The notes: a model not told the origin generated them from the letters alone. Numbered from the stretch's first letter, positions 1 to 9,241 are shown. The stretch: DNA of 64,000 nucleotides from JAUVKT01 sp036350795 (GCA_036350795.1 JAZBNV010000131.1:25620-89619); one strand, 5' to 3'. Translations and numbers: made by a program.

Positions 1-125
1 CTCCTGAGGTCTTCAACCACAAATTTTCTAAGCTGCTTAACCCGTTCAACAACATCGGCGGGTATTACTTCTTTATAATCTTCAGTGCCCAGTGTAACAG
101 GCACCAGGTATAATTTTCCTTTCAC
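1..125 (-). CDS. RsmI-type SAM-dependent methyltransferase, N-terminal part (cut by window edge)
   Basis: Only the first 41 codons lie in the window. The minus strand reads V-KGKLYLVPVTLGTEDYKEV and continues with an IPADVV...RKFVVEDLR stretch, which matches the start of the short Bacteroidota form of the tetrapyrrole-methylase-fold RsmI family (16S rRNA C1402 2'-O-ribose methylation in the model enzyme). The family starts at MKGKLYL or close to it, so I place the start at the GTG at 125-123. The frame stays open upstream but has no ATG. It is divergent from the PhnP-like gene. The family is well matched, but the fragment is too short to confirm the catalytic region. Confidence 0.7.
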   Translation of the reverse strand, partial: MKGKLYLVPVTLGTEDYKEVIPADVVERVKQLRKFVVEDLR

Positions 126-226
126 TCTGTATTTTTTGCTAAAATTAAGAAATAATTTATGTGTGGCATAAGCAGTGCTGATCTTCGGGTTATTTTTTGT
201 TATTTTGAACTATTAAACTTTAAGAA

Positions 227-991
227 TTGAGGATCACTTTTTTAGGCACCGGGACTTCGCAGGGCATTCCTGTAATAACATGTAAGTGTGATGTTTGCAG
301 GTCTGAGGATCAAATGGATAAGCGCTTAAGAAGCTCCATTCTGGTCGAAACTAATGGTATAACAATAGTAATAGATGCCGGTCCTGATTTCAGGCAGCAG
401 ATGCTGAGGGAGAATGTGCAGAACCTTGACGCAATTCTTATTACACATGAGCATAAAGACCATGTTGGCGGAATTGACGATGTAAGGGCCTTTAATTACA
501 AGAGCCGGAAAGCAATTGATATTTACTGTGATAAACTTGTAAGCCGGACAATTATGAATGAATATGCCTATGTATTCAATGGTGGGGGATACCCGGGCAT
601 ACCAAGAATGAATATCAATTTAATTGAGAACAGGGCTTTTAATATATCAGGAAACAAAATAATCCCGGTGCTGGCCTATCATAATGAGCTTCCTGTTTTT
701 GGATTCAGGATAAGTGATTTAAGCTATCTTACTGATGCCAGCCTTATTCCCGATGAAAGTATGGCGCTTATGAAGGGATCGCGGATTCTTGTTATTAATG
801 CACTAAGGAAACAGAAACATATTTCTCATTTCAGTCTTGATGAAGCTCTTGAAGTAATAAATTACCTGGAACCTGAAAAGGCCTATATTACCCATATAGG
901 TCACCAGATGGGTCGTCACGCTGAGGTAAACAGGGAGTTGCCCGCAAATGTGGAACTGGCTTTTGACGGCCTTAAATTAGAGCTGGATTAA
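227..991 (+). CDS. MBL-fold metallohydrolase, PhnP-like phosphodiesterase
   Basis: A 254-residue metallo-beta-lactamase-fold hydrolase. The metal motif THEHKDH (H74, H76, D78, H79) is intact, and the N-terminal FLGTGTSQGIP segment is typical of the RNase Z/PhnP branch. Cys19, Cys21 and Cys24 form the small zinc knuckle known from PhnP, the phosphoribosyl cyclic phosphodiesterase. No phn genes are nearby, so the substrate is open; in Bacteroidota this family stands alone as a general cyclic phosphodiesterase or hydrolase. The start is TTG at 227, fixed by conserved MRITFLGTGTSQG; the next in-frame Met is residue 30, beyond the conserved region. Confidence 0.85.
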   Translation: MRITFLGTGTSQGIPVITCKCDVCRSEDQMDKRLRSSILVETNGITIVIDAGPDFRQQMLRENVQNLDAILITHEHKDHVGGIDDVRAFNYKSRKAIDIYCDKLVSRTIMNEYAYVFNGGGYPGIPRMNINLIENRAFNISGNKIIPVLAYHNELPVFGFRISDLSYLTDASLIPDESMALMKGSRILVINALRKQKHISHFSLDEALEVINYLEPEKAYITHIGHQMGRHAEVNRELPANVELAFDGLKLELD

Positions 992-1066
992 GTGGACCCG
1001 GCTGCCGCCTGGAGCCTGATGAAGTTAGCGGTACCATTACCGGCAGTGCGAACCCTGAAAGGTGAA

Positions 1067-1102
1067 AAGCGAAGTGCAATACTCTAGTATCGCTTCTTTT
1101 TA
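1067..1102. terminator. Possible bidirectional terminator after the MBL gene and the small lipoprotein gene
   Basis: AAGCG (1067-1071) can pair with CGCTT (1091-1095), with an inner ATAC/GTAT stem and a bulge on the left arm. A T-rich tract follows on the plus strand. It sits between two convergent genes. The stem is imperfect, so this is a weak call. Confidence 0.35.
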
Positions 1103-1281
1103 TAGCTCTTTTTAAGCTTTCTCTGGTACTCGGATGAAAAAAAGTATTTATTTCTACCCAGTTGAGACTGAGAGACATGCGATTTCTTTCTCTTTTTTGC
1201 GTAAGGGTTCTGCTTTGCAGGTGCACAGGAGACCATGAATACTGCCAATAATACTATGAAAAAGTACTTTAGGTATTTCAT
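1084..1281 (-). CDS. Small basic lipoprotein of unknown function
   Basis: 65 residues. An N-terminal lipoprotein signal (MKYLKYFFIVLLAVFMVSC, lipobox Cys19) is followed by a very basic mature part with KKRKK near residues 29-33, a QLGRNKYFFS block and a KKSYKKKRY tail. Small lipoproteins with a YAKKRK...LGRNKYYFS...KKSYKKK pattern recur in Bacteroidales, which argues for a real gene despite its size. Function is unknown. The positive charge suggests contact with LPS, peptidoglycan or nucleic acid, which is inference. It converges on the MBL gene. Confidence 0.65.
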   Translation of the reverse strand: MKYLKYFFIVLLAVFMVSCAPAKQNPYAKKRKKSHVSQSQLGRNKYFFSSEYQRKLKKSYKKKRY

Positions 1282-1466
1282 AGAGAGCTTAGTCTGTTAT
1301 AAAAAGATTATTTCCGATCTTAAAAGTAGTATTATTTTTTTACAATTGGAAAATATGCCAGAGTTTACGTATTTCTTCTTATAAAGTTACTCTTAACAAT
1401 TAAATATTTGCTGCTGAGAGCAAATAAATATAAATTGCAGTTCTTAATAATTGAGCAGACTTTAAC

Positions 1467-4238
1467 ATGACCCCGAATATAAATCGCTTAAGCCTGGTGC
1501 TGGTAATTCTTTCATTATCAGCTATCCTGGCAGCCCAGAATCTCGAGAATTTTGCATTATCCACATCTTCAGGCCTTGAAATCCACAAGCTTATTCTTTC
1601 TGACTCATCTCAAATAGACCTTGATGGAGCCTTTCCTGTATTTAGTTTCGAGCTTAATGGTAAATACAGGCAATCCGGCGATGTGCCTGCAGTTCTTTCG
1701 GGAACCAGGTTTATTTTAAGTTTTGAGAAGTCTCTCAGGGTTACTTTTGCATCCTTCGGGGGTGGGCACCCGGGATGGAAAGGCGAGATAACATTTTTAA
1801 ATGAAGGTACTGACACCCTTGTAATCTCTAACGTTGTGCCTTTTGGAGAAAATCCCGATAATGTCTATATATGCGGAAAGGGACCATGGAATCTGGCCCG
1901 TGCCTGGCTTCATCGTCCGGCTTATAAACCGGTCAGGGTAATTCTTCCTGATAATGCATGGGAAGCCGCTTATTCTTCCTGGTCAGTTTCTGATGATCTT
2001 GCTGTCTGTTCACTTATAAGGAGAGGTAAAGCTGAGGGTGCTCTTGTAAAAAGATATAATACTGAGCTGCCACCCGGTAGCAGGATTAGCTATAGTTATT
2101 ATGGCGAGACTTATTCGGGAGAATGGCAGGAAGGCCTTCGCAGGATTTTTCGCGACAGGTATATGTATGACCTCTTCGAGTTTGACAACTCCCTCTTTGA
2201 GCGTGAAGATCTTAAGTGGATCAGGGAAAGTTATTTAATAGCGCTTCAATTTGCATGGGACAGGAATTTTTACGACAGGCTTGAGGGTAAGTATAAGTTC
2301 GGGGATTTTCTAAGGAGCATGAATGAAAAGTTCTCTTACCTCGATGTATATGGCTTATGGCCTACCTGGCCCAGGCTGGGGCTCGACCAGAGAAACCAGT
2401 GGGATATGTATACCAATCTTCCGGGAGGAACAACACAGATAAGAAACTTCTCGAGGCTTGCACGAAATTATAATACAAGGTTTTTTATTGCCTATAATCC
2501 CTGGGACCGGAGTACAAGGCAGGAAAATCCTATGGCAGGAATGTCGCGACTGATAGGGGAGATTGAATCTGACGGTGTGGTGCTTGATACCCGCGGAGCA
2601 TCAAGTTTCGAGCTGCAGCAGGCTGCAGACAGTGTAAGAGAGGGTGTTGTTATGTATTCTGAAGGAATGGCTGTTCCGTCAGATATGCCTGGAATTGTAT
2701 CGGGCAGGGTACATAATGCCATTTACCTGTCGCCAGAACTTAACCTGAATAAGCTTATAAAGCCTGAATTTGCAATATTCAGGGTGTGCGATGTGGGGGA
2801 GGATGTTTTGCACCGTGAGATTGCCATATCTTTTTTTAACGGATACGGCACCGAGCTTAACCTTTTCAGGCCCGGACGTGACTTTAATATTGAAGATGAT
2901 TACGATTTTCTGGCACGTACTACGATGATCCTGAGGGAAAACAGCGATGTTTTTCTTGACAGGGACTGGACTCCCTTAGTGGATACCCGGAAAGATGGTA
3001 TTTATATTAACAAATGGGGTAAGGATGCTAAAGTTCTTTACACCGTACTGTCAATGACTCCTGCTGGCTTTAATGAGCCAATGATTGAGATTGCAGACAG
3101 GCCGGGCTTTCATTATGTCAGTCTGTGGAATCATGAAAATATCCTTCCTGTTCGTCTTGGCAACAGATCTTACCTTCCGGTAAGCGTAAAACCATACTCT
3201 TCCTTAAATGAAGGTACAAGAAGGGAAGGGGAAGTTGATTGCATTGCGCGTTTCACCAAGCTGCTTGAATCCTTTATCACTAATGATACCCTGAGAATTA
3301 CTTCTGAAAAATCAGGTACCATCAGGATATACAGGGGTAATCCTTCATACGGGGCAGAAAAAGTAGAAATGATTATCGGCAAAGACACAGCTATATATTT
3401 GCCTGCTGTATTTGGATCTTACGAAGGTAAGGTGCTTGTGCAGCTGCATATTGAAAACAAACTTGCTGATGTTAATATACTCCGCAGAACAGGTAAGGAA
3501 CCATGGCTGGTGTCAGCATCCCGTAGAACAGAAGGAGCCGGCAGGGTACCCAGGGACATGGTGCTTATTCCACCTGCATCATTCTCGTACACTGTAAGTG
3601 CAAATGATAATTTCATACCTCACCCTGTTCAACAAAAAAGAGAGGTGGAGCTTGATTCTTTTCTTATTGACAGGTATCCTGTGACTAACCTCGATTATTA
3701 TAAATTTGTGTTTGCTACCTCATATTATCCGGCTGATACGGCTAACTATCTAAAACACTGGGAGAATGGTATTTATCGCCAGGGACAGGAAGATTACCCG
3801 GTTGTATATATAAGTCTTGAAGACGCCAGGGCATATGCAGAATGGGTCGGTAAGCGACTGCCTACAGAAGATGAGTGGCAACTTGCTGCACAGGGTACTG
3901 ATGGAAGAATCTGGCCATGGGGTAATGAGTTTCATGGGACCAAGTGTAATAATTCCTTCAACAGATCTACTCCTGTAGATGCTTTTCCAAAGGGCGAAAG
4001 TCCTTTCGGGGTATTTGACCTGGTTGGTAATGTCTGGCAGCTTACGGATGATGTATATTCGAACGGGACCAACTACTTTGTAATTATCCGGGGCGGATCT
4101 TACTATAAACCCGACTCAAGCTGGTGGTATATTGAAGGAGGCCCCCAGCCACTGAATAAAACACAGATGCTGTTGATGGTATCTCCGGGTTTTGACAGGA
4201 GTTCAACCCTGGGTTTCAGGTGTGTTAAGGATTTCTGA
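1467..4238 (+). CDS. Secreted TIM-barrel (glycosidase-like) protein with C-terminal FGE/SUMF1-like domain
   Basis: 923 residues with a Sec signal (cleavage near AILA-AQ, residue about 22). Residues about 60-220 look like a beta-sandwich. About 235-560 resembles a glycoside-hydrolase TIM barrel, with aromatic and acidic motifs (LDVYGLWPTWP, GVVLDTRG, FNGYGTELNLF). Residues about 693-923 are an FGE-sulfatase/SUMF1-type domain: LIDRYPVTN, GKRLPTEDEWQLAA, PWGN, GVFDLVGNVWQLTDD, RGGSYY, GFRCV. True formylglycine-generating enzymes have a Cys pair after the RGGS motif; here that stretch has no Cys, so oxidase activity is unlikely and the domain may bind ligand or be structural. I do not recognise the exact GH family. 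No sulfatase or SusCD pair is nearby. Confidence 0.7.
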   Translation: MTPNINRLSLVLVILSLSAILAAQNLENFALSTSSGLEIHKLILSDSSQIDLDGAFPVFSFELNGKYRQSGDVPAVLSGTRFILSFEKSLRVTFASFGGGHPGWKGEITFLNEGTDTLVISNVVPFGENPDNVYICGKGPWNLARAWLHRPAYKPVRVILPDNAWEAAYSSWSVSDDLAVCSLIRRGKAEGALVKRYNTELPPGSRISYSYYGETYSGEWQEGLRRIFRDRYMYDLFEFDNSLFEREDLKWIRESYLIALQFAWDRNFYDRLEGKYKFGDFLRSMNEKFSYLDVYGLWPTWPRLGLDQRNQWDMYTNLPGGTTQIRNFSRLARNYNTRFFIAYNPWDRSTRQENPMAGMSRLIGEIESDGVVLDTRGASSFELQQAADSVREGVVMYSEGMAVPSDMPGIVSGRVHNAIYLSPELNLNKLIKPEFAIFRVCDVGEDVLHREIAISFFNGYGTELNLFRPGRDFNIEDDYDFLARTTMILRENSDVFLDRDWTPLVDTRKDGIYINKWGKDAKVLYTVLSMTPAGFNEPMIEIADRPGFHYVSLWNHENILPVRLGNRSYLPVSVKPYSSLNEGTRREGEVDCIARFTKLLESFITNDTLRITSEKSGTIRIYRGNPSYGAEKVEMIIGKDTAIYLPAVFGSYEGKVLVQLHIENKLADVNILRRTGKEPWLVSASRRTEGAGRVPRDMVLIPPASFSYTVSANDNFIPHPVQQKREVELDSFLIDRYPVTNLDYYKFVFATSYYPADTANYLKHWENGIYRQGQEDYPVVYISLEDARAYAEWVGKRLPTEDEWQLAAQGTDGRIWPWGNEFHGTKCNNSFNRSTPVDAFPKGESPFGVFDLVGNVWQLTDDVYSNGTNYFVIIRGGSYYKPDSSWWYIEGGPQPLNKTQMLLMVSPGFDRSSTLGFRCVKDF

Positions 4239-4245
4239 AAACTCT

Positions 4246-5403
4246 TTATAAGGGTCCGGCTCCCTTGCCTATAAGTGGTTTATAGAAATCAGCCACCAGT
4301 CCTGTAATAGCTGTATATTTCGTTCCGAGTTTTGCGATATATGACCCTACATGCTCTTTTTTTACGAGTGACACCGTGCATCCTCCAAAGCCTGCACCGG
4401 TCATCCTGCTGCCGATTACACCCTCAAGCTTACGCCCTTCGCAGACCAGCGTGTCCAGCTCTTTTCCTGTAACATCATAATCGTCCCTGAGCGAATCATG
4501 CGATTTATTCATAAGCTCTCCGAATAATACCAGTTCGCTGTTGTGGAGTGCCTTTACTGCTTCGAGCACACGGTTATTCTCTGTAACCACATGCTTCGCC
4601 CTCTTCAGTATTACACTATCGCTGATAGCTTCCTCCATCAGGGGAAGATCTTCAATTGATAACTGGCTGAGATTTTTTACAGGCTTAAAAACAGAAATTA
4701 GTTCCACTGCTTTTTCGCATTCAGATCTTCGCTCATTATATTTTGAGTCGGTAAGGCCTCTTCTTTTATTGGTGTTGGCAATTATTAGCTGGTAAGATTC
4801 AAGCTCAAGCGGTACAGTCTTGTACTCCAGGGTATCGCAATTAAGGAAGAGAGCCTTGTTTTCTTCGCCAAAACCAACTGCAAACTGGTCCATTATGCCG
4901 CAGTTCATGCCAACAAAATTATTTTCTGCACTCTGAGAGAGTTTAACCATTTCGAGCCTGTTTAATCCGGCATCAAGGAAATTATCAAGTATTACAGAAG
5001 TAAGCATCTCAATTGAGGCCGATGAAGATAAGCCTGCTCCGTTGGGGATATTTCCGTAATAGAGGATATCCATGCCCCTGAGCTGAATACCTCGCTTTAA
5101 AAACTCATTGAATATGCCCAGTGGATAATTTACCCATTCGCCATTCTCATTCCTGGCAATATCAGCAGCATCAGTATCGAGTTCAAAATCAAAATTCAGC
5201 GACCTCAGCCTGATAGTATCAGATGAGTTTAAGGCAGCTGCTGCATATGTACCGTAGTCCAGGGCGCAGGGGAAAACAAATCCCCCGTTGTAGTCGGTGT
5301 GTTCACCAATCAGGTTAACCCGGCCAGGCGAAAAGAAGAAAACAGGATTGTCGGTCCTGTTTTCAAATTTCTTCTCAAATTCTTTTTTGAGTAATTCTGT
5401 CAT
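4246..5403 (-). CDS. galK: Galactokinase
   Basis: 385 residues, full length for the GHMP galactokinase family; phosphorylates alpha-D-galactose at C1 in the Leloir pathway, in the cytoplasm. The signature PGRVNLIGEHTDYNGG is at residues 26-41, the ATP loop GNIPNGAGLSSSAS follows, then GMNCGIMDQF (catalytic-base Asp) and GSRMTGAGFGGC near the C-terminus. The ATG overlaps the dnaA stop by one base (TAATG), implying translational coupling with dnaA. No galT or galE is in the window. A vSGLT-like sugar symporter is encoded near 40 kb and could supply substrate. Confidence 0.96.
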   Translation of the reverse strand: MTELLKKEFEKKFENRTDNPVFFFSPGRVNLIGEHTDYNGGFVFPCALDYGTYAAAALNSSDTIRLRSLNFDFELDTDAADIARNENGEWVNYPLGIFNEFLKRGIQLRGMDILYYGNIPNGAGLSSSASIEMLTSVILDNFLDAGLNRLEMVKLSQSAENNFVGMNCGIMDQFAVGFGEENKALFLNCDTLEYKTVPLELESYQLIIANTNKRRGLTDSKYNERRSECEKAVELISVFKPVKNLSQLSIEDLPLMEEAISDSVILKRAKHVVTENNRVLEAVKALHNSELVLFGELMNKSHDSLRDDYDVTGKELDTLVCEGRKLEGVIGSRMTGAGFGGCTVSLVKKEHVGSYIAKLGTKYTAITGLVADFYKPLIGKGAGPL

Positions 5404-6833
5404 TATACTTTTATTTTCTTTTCAATTTCGGCAATCTGGTGCCTGAAATGCTTATCGGTGTCTATCAGGTTATTTACTGTTTTACAGGCATGCAGTACAG
5501 TAGCATGGTCCTTACCACCTATCTGCGCTCCAATACTGGCCAGAGATGATTTGGTCATGTTTTTACTGAAAAACATTGATACCTGTCGTGCCTGAACAAT
5601 CTCCCGTTTCCTGGTTTTACTCTGCATCAGCTCAATAGGTATCCTGTAATAGTCGCAAACAACCTTCTGGATTAAGTCTATCGTAATCTCCCTGTTACTC
5701 TGTTTTACCAGCTTGTCGATCATTTGCCTGGCCAGCTCGAGTGTTATTTCCTTGCGGTTCAGTGTCGACTGGGCATAGAGAGAGATTAGTACTGCTTCAA
5801 GCTCCCTTATATTATTTGTAATATTGGTAGCAAGGTATTCATATATCTCATCATGTAACTCGATACCATCATTATAAGCCTTCTTCTTAAGTATTGCGAG
5901 CCTGGTTTCATAATCGGGTTTTTGCAGATCGGCCAGCAGTCCCCATTTAAAGCGTGAAAGCAGCCTTTGTTCCATTCCCTGCAACTCAACAGGTGGCCTG
6001 TCGCAGGTGAGTATCAGTTGCTTGCTGCTCTGGTGAAGGTGGTTGAAGATATGAAAGAATGTATCCTGTGTTTTTTCTTTACCGGCAAATTCCTGAACGT
6101 CGTCAAGTATCAGCACATCTATCATCTGGTAAAAATGCAGGAAGTCATTTTTATTATTATTTCGGATTGATTCAACAAATTGCGTCTGGAACTTGTTGGC
6201 ATTCACGTAAAGTACAATCTTATCAGGGAACTGTTCCTTTACCTGTATTCCTATTGCCTGGGCAAGGTGAGTTTTACCGAGTCCTGAATCGCCATAAATC
6301 ATCAGGGGATTAAAAGCTGTACCTCCAGGGTTACTGCCAACTGCCATGCCGGCAGATCGCGCAAGCCTGTTGCAATCTCCCTCTATATAATTCTGGAAAG
6401 AGTAATCGGGATTTAACCTGGGATCAAAGTGAACTTTCTTTATGCCAGGAATAATAAAAGGATTCTTTATGGAAGTGGTTGCTGATTCAACCGGCACCGA
6501 TACAGGTTTATTTGTAAGTTCAGTTTTATTCCTGGATGGATATTTAACGGTGTATGGTTTACCATTTGCAAACTGGTTGTTCTCCATTACAACGTTATAC
6601 TCGAGTTTAGCATCATTACCGAGTTCACGCCTGATTGTTTTTCTGAGAACGTCAATATACTGTTCTTCCAGGTATTCATAGAAGAAAGGACTGGGTACCT
6701 GGATGGTTAGTATATTATTTTTTAATCTGAGGGGAACAATAGGTTCAAACCATGTTTTGTAGCTGATTGATGGAATTATGTCCTTTATAATGCGGAGACA
6801 GTTATCCCATACATCATGATGCGTCTTACTCAT
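5403..6833 (-). CDS. dnaA: Chromosomal replication initiator protein DnaA
   Basis: 476 residues with all four domains: domain I (residues 1-75, WDNCLRIIKDII...SYKTWFEPI), a linker (about 85-130), the AAA+ domain with Walker A GDSGLGKT (181-188) and Walker B LILDD (241-245), and the domain IV helix-turn-helix with the DnaA signature GGKDHATVLHACKTV near the C-terminus. It binds DnaA boxes and opens oriC. galK is coupled directly behind it. No TTATnCACA box is evident in the intergenic region upstream. Confidence 0.98.
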   Translation of the reverse strand: MSKTHHDVWDNCLRIIKDIIPSISYKTWFEPIVPLRLKNNILTIQVPSPFFYEYLEEQYIDVLRKTIRRELGNDAKLEYNVVMENNQFANGKPYTVKYPSRNKTELTNKPVSVPVESATTSIKNPFIIPGIKKVHFDPRLNPDYSFQNYIEGDCNRLARSAGMAVGSNPGGTAFNPLMIYGDSGLGKTHLAQAIGIQVKEQFPDKIVLYVNANKFQTQFVESIRNNNKNDFLHFYQMIDVLILDDVQEFAGKEKTQDTFFHIFNHLHQSSKQLILTCDRPPVELQGMEQRLLSRFKWGLLADLQKPDYETRLAILKKKAYNDGIELHDEIYEYLATNITNNIRELEAVLISLYAQSTLNRKEITLELARQMIDKLVKQSNREITIDLIQKVVCDYYRIPIELMQSKTRKREIVQARQVSMFFSKNMTKSSLASIGAQIGGKDHATVLHACKTVNNLIDTDKHFRHQIAEIEKKIKV

Positions 6834-7088
6834 TTAGATCAGTGGTTAATATATTCTACAAGCAGATTTTAGTCCTACCCAAAATCTCACACAATATTTG
6901 TAAAAAAATAATTTAAAAAAAAAATTTTTTTCTCTTGACTTTTTCAAAAAAAGTATATGGTATTAACTCTCAGTAATTTAGAATTTTTATTTTTTCAATA
7001 ATTTATAACTGCCTGGTATATAATGTATTAAGCTCTTTGCTGGTTTTACTGCTTCTTGCACTTTGCCAGCTGGTGGGGACTTGAGCTT
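6834..7088. other. AT-rich intergenic region upstream of dnaA
   Basis: 255 bases without a credible gene. The core at about 6900-6930 is almost pure A/T, with a long A-run beside a T-run. I looked for consensus DnaA boxes (TTATnCACA and its complement) and saw none, and no clean TAnnTTTG motif close to the dnaA start. It probably holds the dnaA promoter; there is no positive evidence that it is the origin. Confidence 0.5.
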
Positions 7089-8036
7089 TTATCTTTTTTT
7101 TCTGTTGCCAAAAAGAGATATGTTTACATACCTTCCAGGGTTGTTTTCAATGTCAGAAAGCAGCTCGTCAAGCGACCTGAGGGAGTTAGATAAATTAATA
7201 TAGAGCGAATCGTCGTCGACTAATTTTCCTGCAGATCCTTTCCCCGAATTAATCTTTGTAAGTATGTCGGCAGTAGCTGAAACAGATTGTTTAAACGAAA
7301 CCAGGACCGAGTCCAGGCCCGAATCAGCTATTGAAGTACTTATATTATTAAGATTATTGATTGTTGAGTCAAGTTTACTGCTGTTGCCTTCTATCATTGA
7401 GCTTACCTTGTTCAGGCCTGAGATAAGCTCATTAATATCCTGCCTGTTCTCTTGCAGTATCATATTAAATTCATGACCGGCACTTTTAAGGCTACTTGTC
7501 CCCTCAGTAATGTTCGTTTTTAATTCATTGGTAAATAAGGCATTAAGCTTAATACTTATTGTGTCAAGCCTGGCTATAAGGGAACCGGTACTCTCAAGCA
7601 GTGGATCAAGTCCACTGTTAAGTTTGTCGAAAACTGAAACTGCAAGCCTGCCTGTAATAGTATCTCCCGGCACATGAAATTTATTGGAATCTCCGGTAAC
7701 AAGATCAATTTTCATTCCCGCAAGCAGCGTTGCTGTTGTAATTTCGGCCACCGAGTTAAGAGGAATTTTATAGTCTTTGTTAATACTGATTATTACTTCT
7801 ATAATACCACTTCCGTCATTTACCAGCTTAACATCTTCTACTATGCCAGCCTTTAGTCCATTAATTTCTACCGGGCTTGCTTCTTCCAGTCCTGCAATAT
7901 TATTATAGAATATATAATATTTATTGCCACCTTTCAGCAGGTTGTCTCCCTTGAGGAATGAAAACAGCCAGATAAACAGCACTATTATAAATACAGATAC
8001 TACTCCAACTTTAAGTTCTGCAGATAGTCCGGACAT
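7089..8036 (-). CDS. MlaD/Mce-family lipid-transport protein
   Basis: 315 residues. One N-terminal membrane helix (about 9-28) anchors a periplasmic Mce/MlaD domain (about 35-115: YYIFYNNIAGLEEASPVEINGLKAG). A long Ser/Asn/Leu-rich helical tail follows (about 150-300), typical of the coiled-coil C-termini of single-MCE proteins. MlaD-type proteins form hexameric rings that pass phospholipids between membranes with the MlaEF ABC transporter. The mlaE and mlaF genes are not in the window. It lies 1 base downstream of the amidase gene, so they are very probably one operon. Confidence 0.88.
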   Translation of the reverse strand: MSGLSAELKVGVVSVFIIVLFIWLFSFLKGDNLLKGGNKYYIFYNNIAGLEEASPVEINGLKAGIVEDVKLVNDGSGIIEVIISINKDYKIPLNSVAEITTATLLAGMKIDLVTGDSNKFHVPGDTITGRLAVSVFDKLNSGLDPLLESTGSLIARLDTISIKLNALFTNELKTNITEGTSSLKSAGHEFNMILQENRQDINELISGLNKVSSMIEGNSSKLDSTINNLNNISTSIADSGLDSVLVSFKQSVSATADILTKINSGKGSAGKLVDDDSLYINLSNSLRSLDELLSDIENNPGRYVNISLFGNRKKR

Positions 8037-8037
8037 A

Positions 8038-9174
8038 TTATTGGTTTTTAGTTAATTCAATAGCTTCCTGCAGCGGTATAATCTTGCCTGATTTTACCGC
8101 AATAACAAAGGCATCCTGGAATTCAGACTGGATTTCTTTCCGGTGGGCAGCTGCTTCATTATAGCTGTTAAAGCTACCCGAGGTATATTTATAGTATTTG
8201 CCTGCCACCAGTTCTTTTATTCCGCTTAAGCCTTTAAAATCGGCAGAAGCGGTGTCTTTTTTTGCCGAGGAGGTTGCAATTTGCACCATAAACTGAATTT
8301 TATTGCTCAGCGTCTCTGCAACAGGCTGCTTGCTTACAATAGCAGAGAAGTCACTCTTACTGTCTATAGCCTCCTTATAAGCTCTGAAGGCCCTGAAAAT
8401 GGCAGAGGCAATATAGTCCTGTCCCTTCTGTGAATTAAGGAGCTTCTCCTCGTCGGGGTTTGAAATAAAACCTGTTTCAACCAGAACACTTGGCATGGTG
8501 GTTTGCCATAATACCAGGAATCCTGCCTGTTTGACACCCCGGTCGCGCAGACCTACTCTTTCCTTAAACTGGCGTTGTACATATGATGCAAAATTAAGGC
8601 TCTGCTCAAGGTAAATGTTCTGCATAAGTGTAAAGGCTATAAAAGATTCTGATGAATTCGGATCATAGCCATGGTATCTTGTTGTATAATCTTCCTCAAG
8701 AGTAATAACAGAGTTTTCCTTCATTGCTACCTCCAGGTTGCCTTCATCCTTGTGGAGGCCCATTGCAAATGTTTCAGTGCCTTTAATCCTCACATCGTTA
8801 ATACCGTTACAATGAATTGAGATAAAAAGATCGGCCCCGGCCTTATTAGCTATTTCAGCTCTTTTATACAATTCAACAAAATTATCGCTCTTCCTTGTAT
8901 AGATAACTTTTACTCCCTCGATGTTCTCTTCAATATATTTGCCTGTTTTAAGCGCAATTGCCAGCGTAATATCTTTTTCACGGCTTATTTTTCCCAGTGT
9001 GCCGGGGTCTTTTCCGCCATGCCCTGCATCAATAACAACAACCCATTGTTCATTATCCCTGCCTTCATTATTGGGGCCTGTAGGGGTGAAGGATAATAAA
9101 ACAAAGGTGCTTATCGTTAAAACGGTAAGCCTCATGCTGGTACGATATTTGTTAATTTTAAATCCCTGACTCAT
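8038..9174 (-). CDS. N-acetylmuramoyl-L-alanine amidase with C-terminal SPOR-like region
   Basis: 378 residues from the ATG at 9174. Signal sequence (RLTVLTISTFVLLSF), then an Amidase_3 domain with zinc ligands in VIDAGHGGKDPG, SREKDI and ISIHCNG, and the catalytic Glu in VLVETGFISN. The last 90 residues (IQFMVQIATSS...KYTSGSF) resemble a SPOR peptidoglycan-binding fold. It cleaves the amide bond between MurNAc and the stem peptide in the periplasm during cell separation. The frame is open up to 9258, but a TAnnTTTG -7 element at 9241-9234 puts the transcript start below that, so I use 9174 (9135 is an alternative). Confidence 0.9.
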   Translation of the reverse strand: MSQGFKINKYRTSMRLTVLTISTFVLLSFTPTGPNNEGRDNEQWVVVIDAGHGGKDPGTLGKISREKDITLAIALKTGKYIEENIEGVKVIYTRKSDNFVELYKRAEIANKAGADLFISIHCNGINDVRIKGTETFAMGLHKDEGNLEVAMKENSVITLEEDYTTRYHGYDPNSSESFIAFTLMQNIYLEQSLNFASYVQRQFKERVGLRDRGVKQAGFLVLWQTTMPSVLVETGFISNPDEEKLLNSQKGQDYIASAIFRAFRAYKEAIDSKSDFSAIVSKQPVAETLSNKIQFMVQIATSSAKKDTASADFKGLSGIKELVAGKYYKYTSGSFNSYNEAAAHRKEIQSEFQDAFVIAVKSGKIIPLQEAIELTKNQ

Positions 9175-9233
9175 GCGTAGAACGCGATTTTTGATTAGTT
9201 TTACCCTGTTATAATTTAGGTACGCAAACAGTA

Positions 9234-9241
9234 CAAAAATA
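9234..9241 (-). promoter_or_regulatory. Bacteroidota -7 element (TATTTTTG) for the amidase-mlaD operon
   Basis: On the minus strand the sequence reads TATTTTTG, matching TAnnTTTG, about 60 bases before the chosen amidase start. No good -33 TTTG is seen at normal spacing. Confidence 0.45.

Noticed and set aside
992..1083. tRNA or small RNA after the MBL gene
   Set aside because: The stretch is relatively GC-rich but shows no cloverleaf or known RNA motif; only a weak terminator at its end.
6834..7088. Origin of replication upstream of dnaA
   Set aside because: No DnaA boxes found by eye; only an A/T-rich tract, which is not enough.
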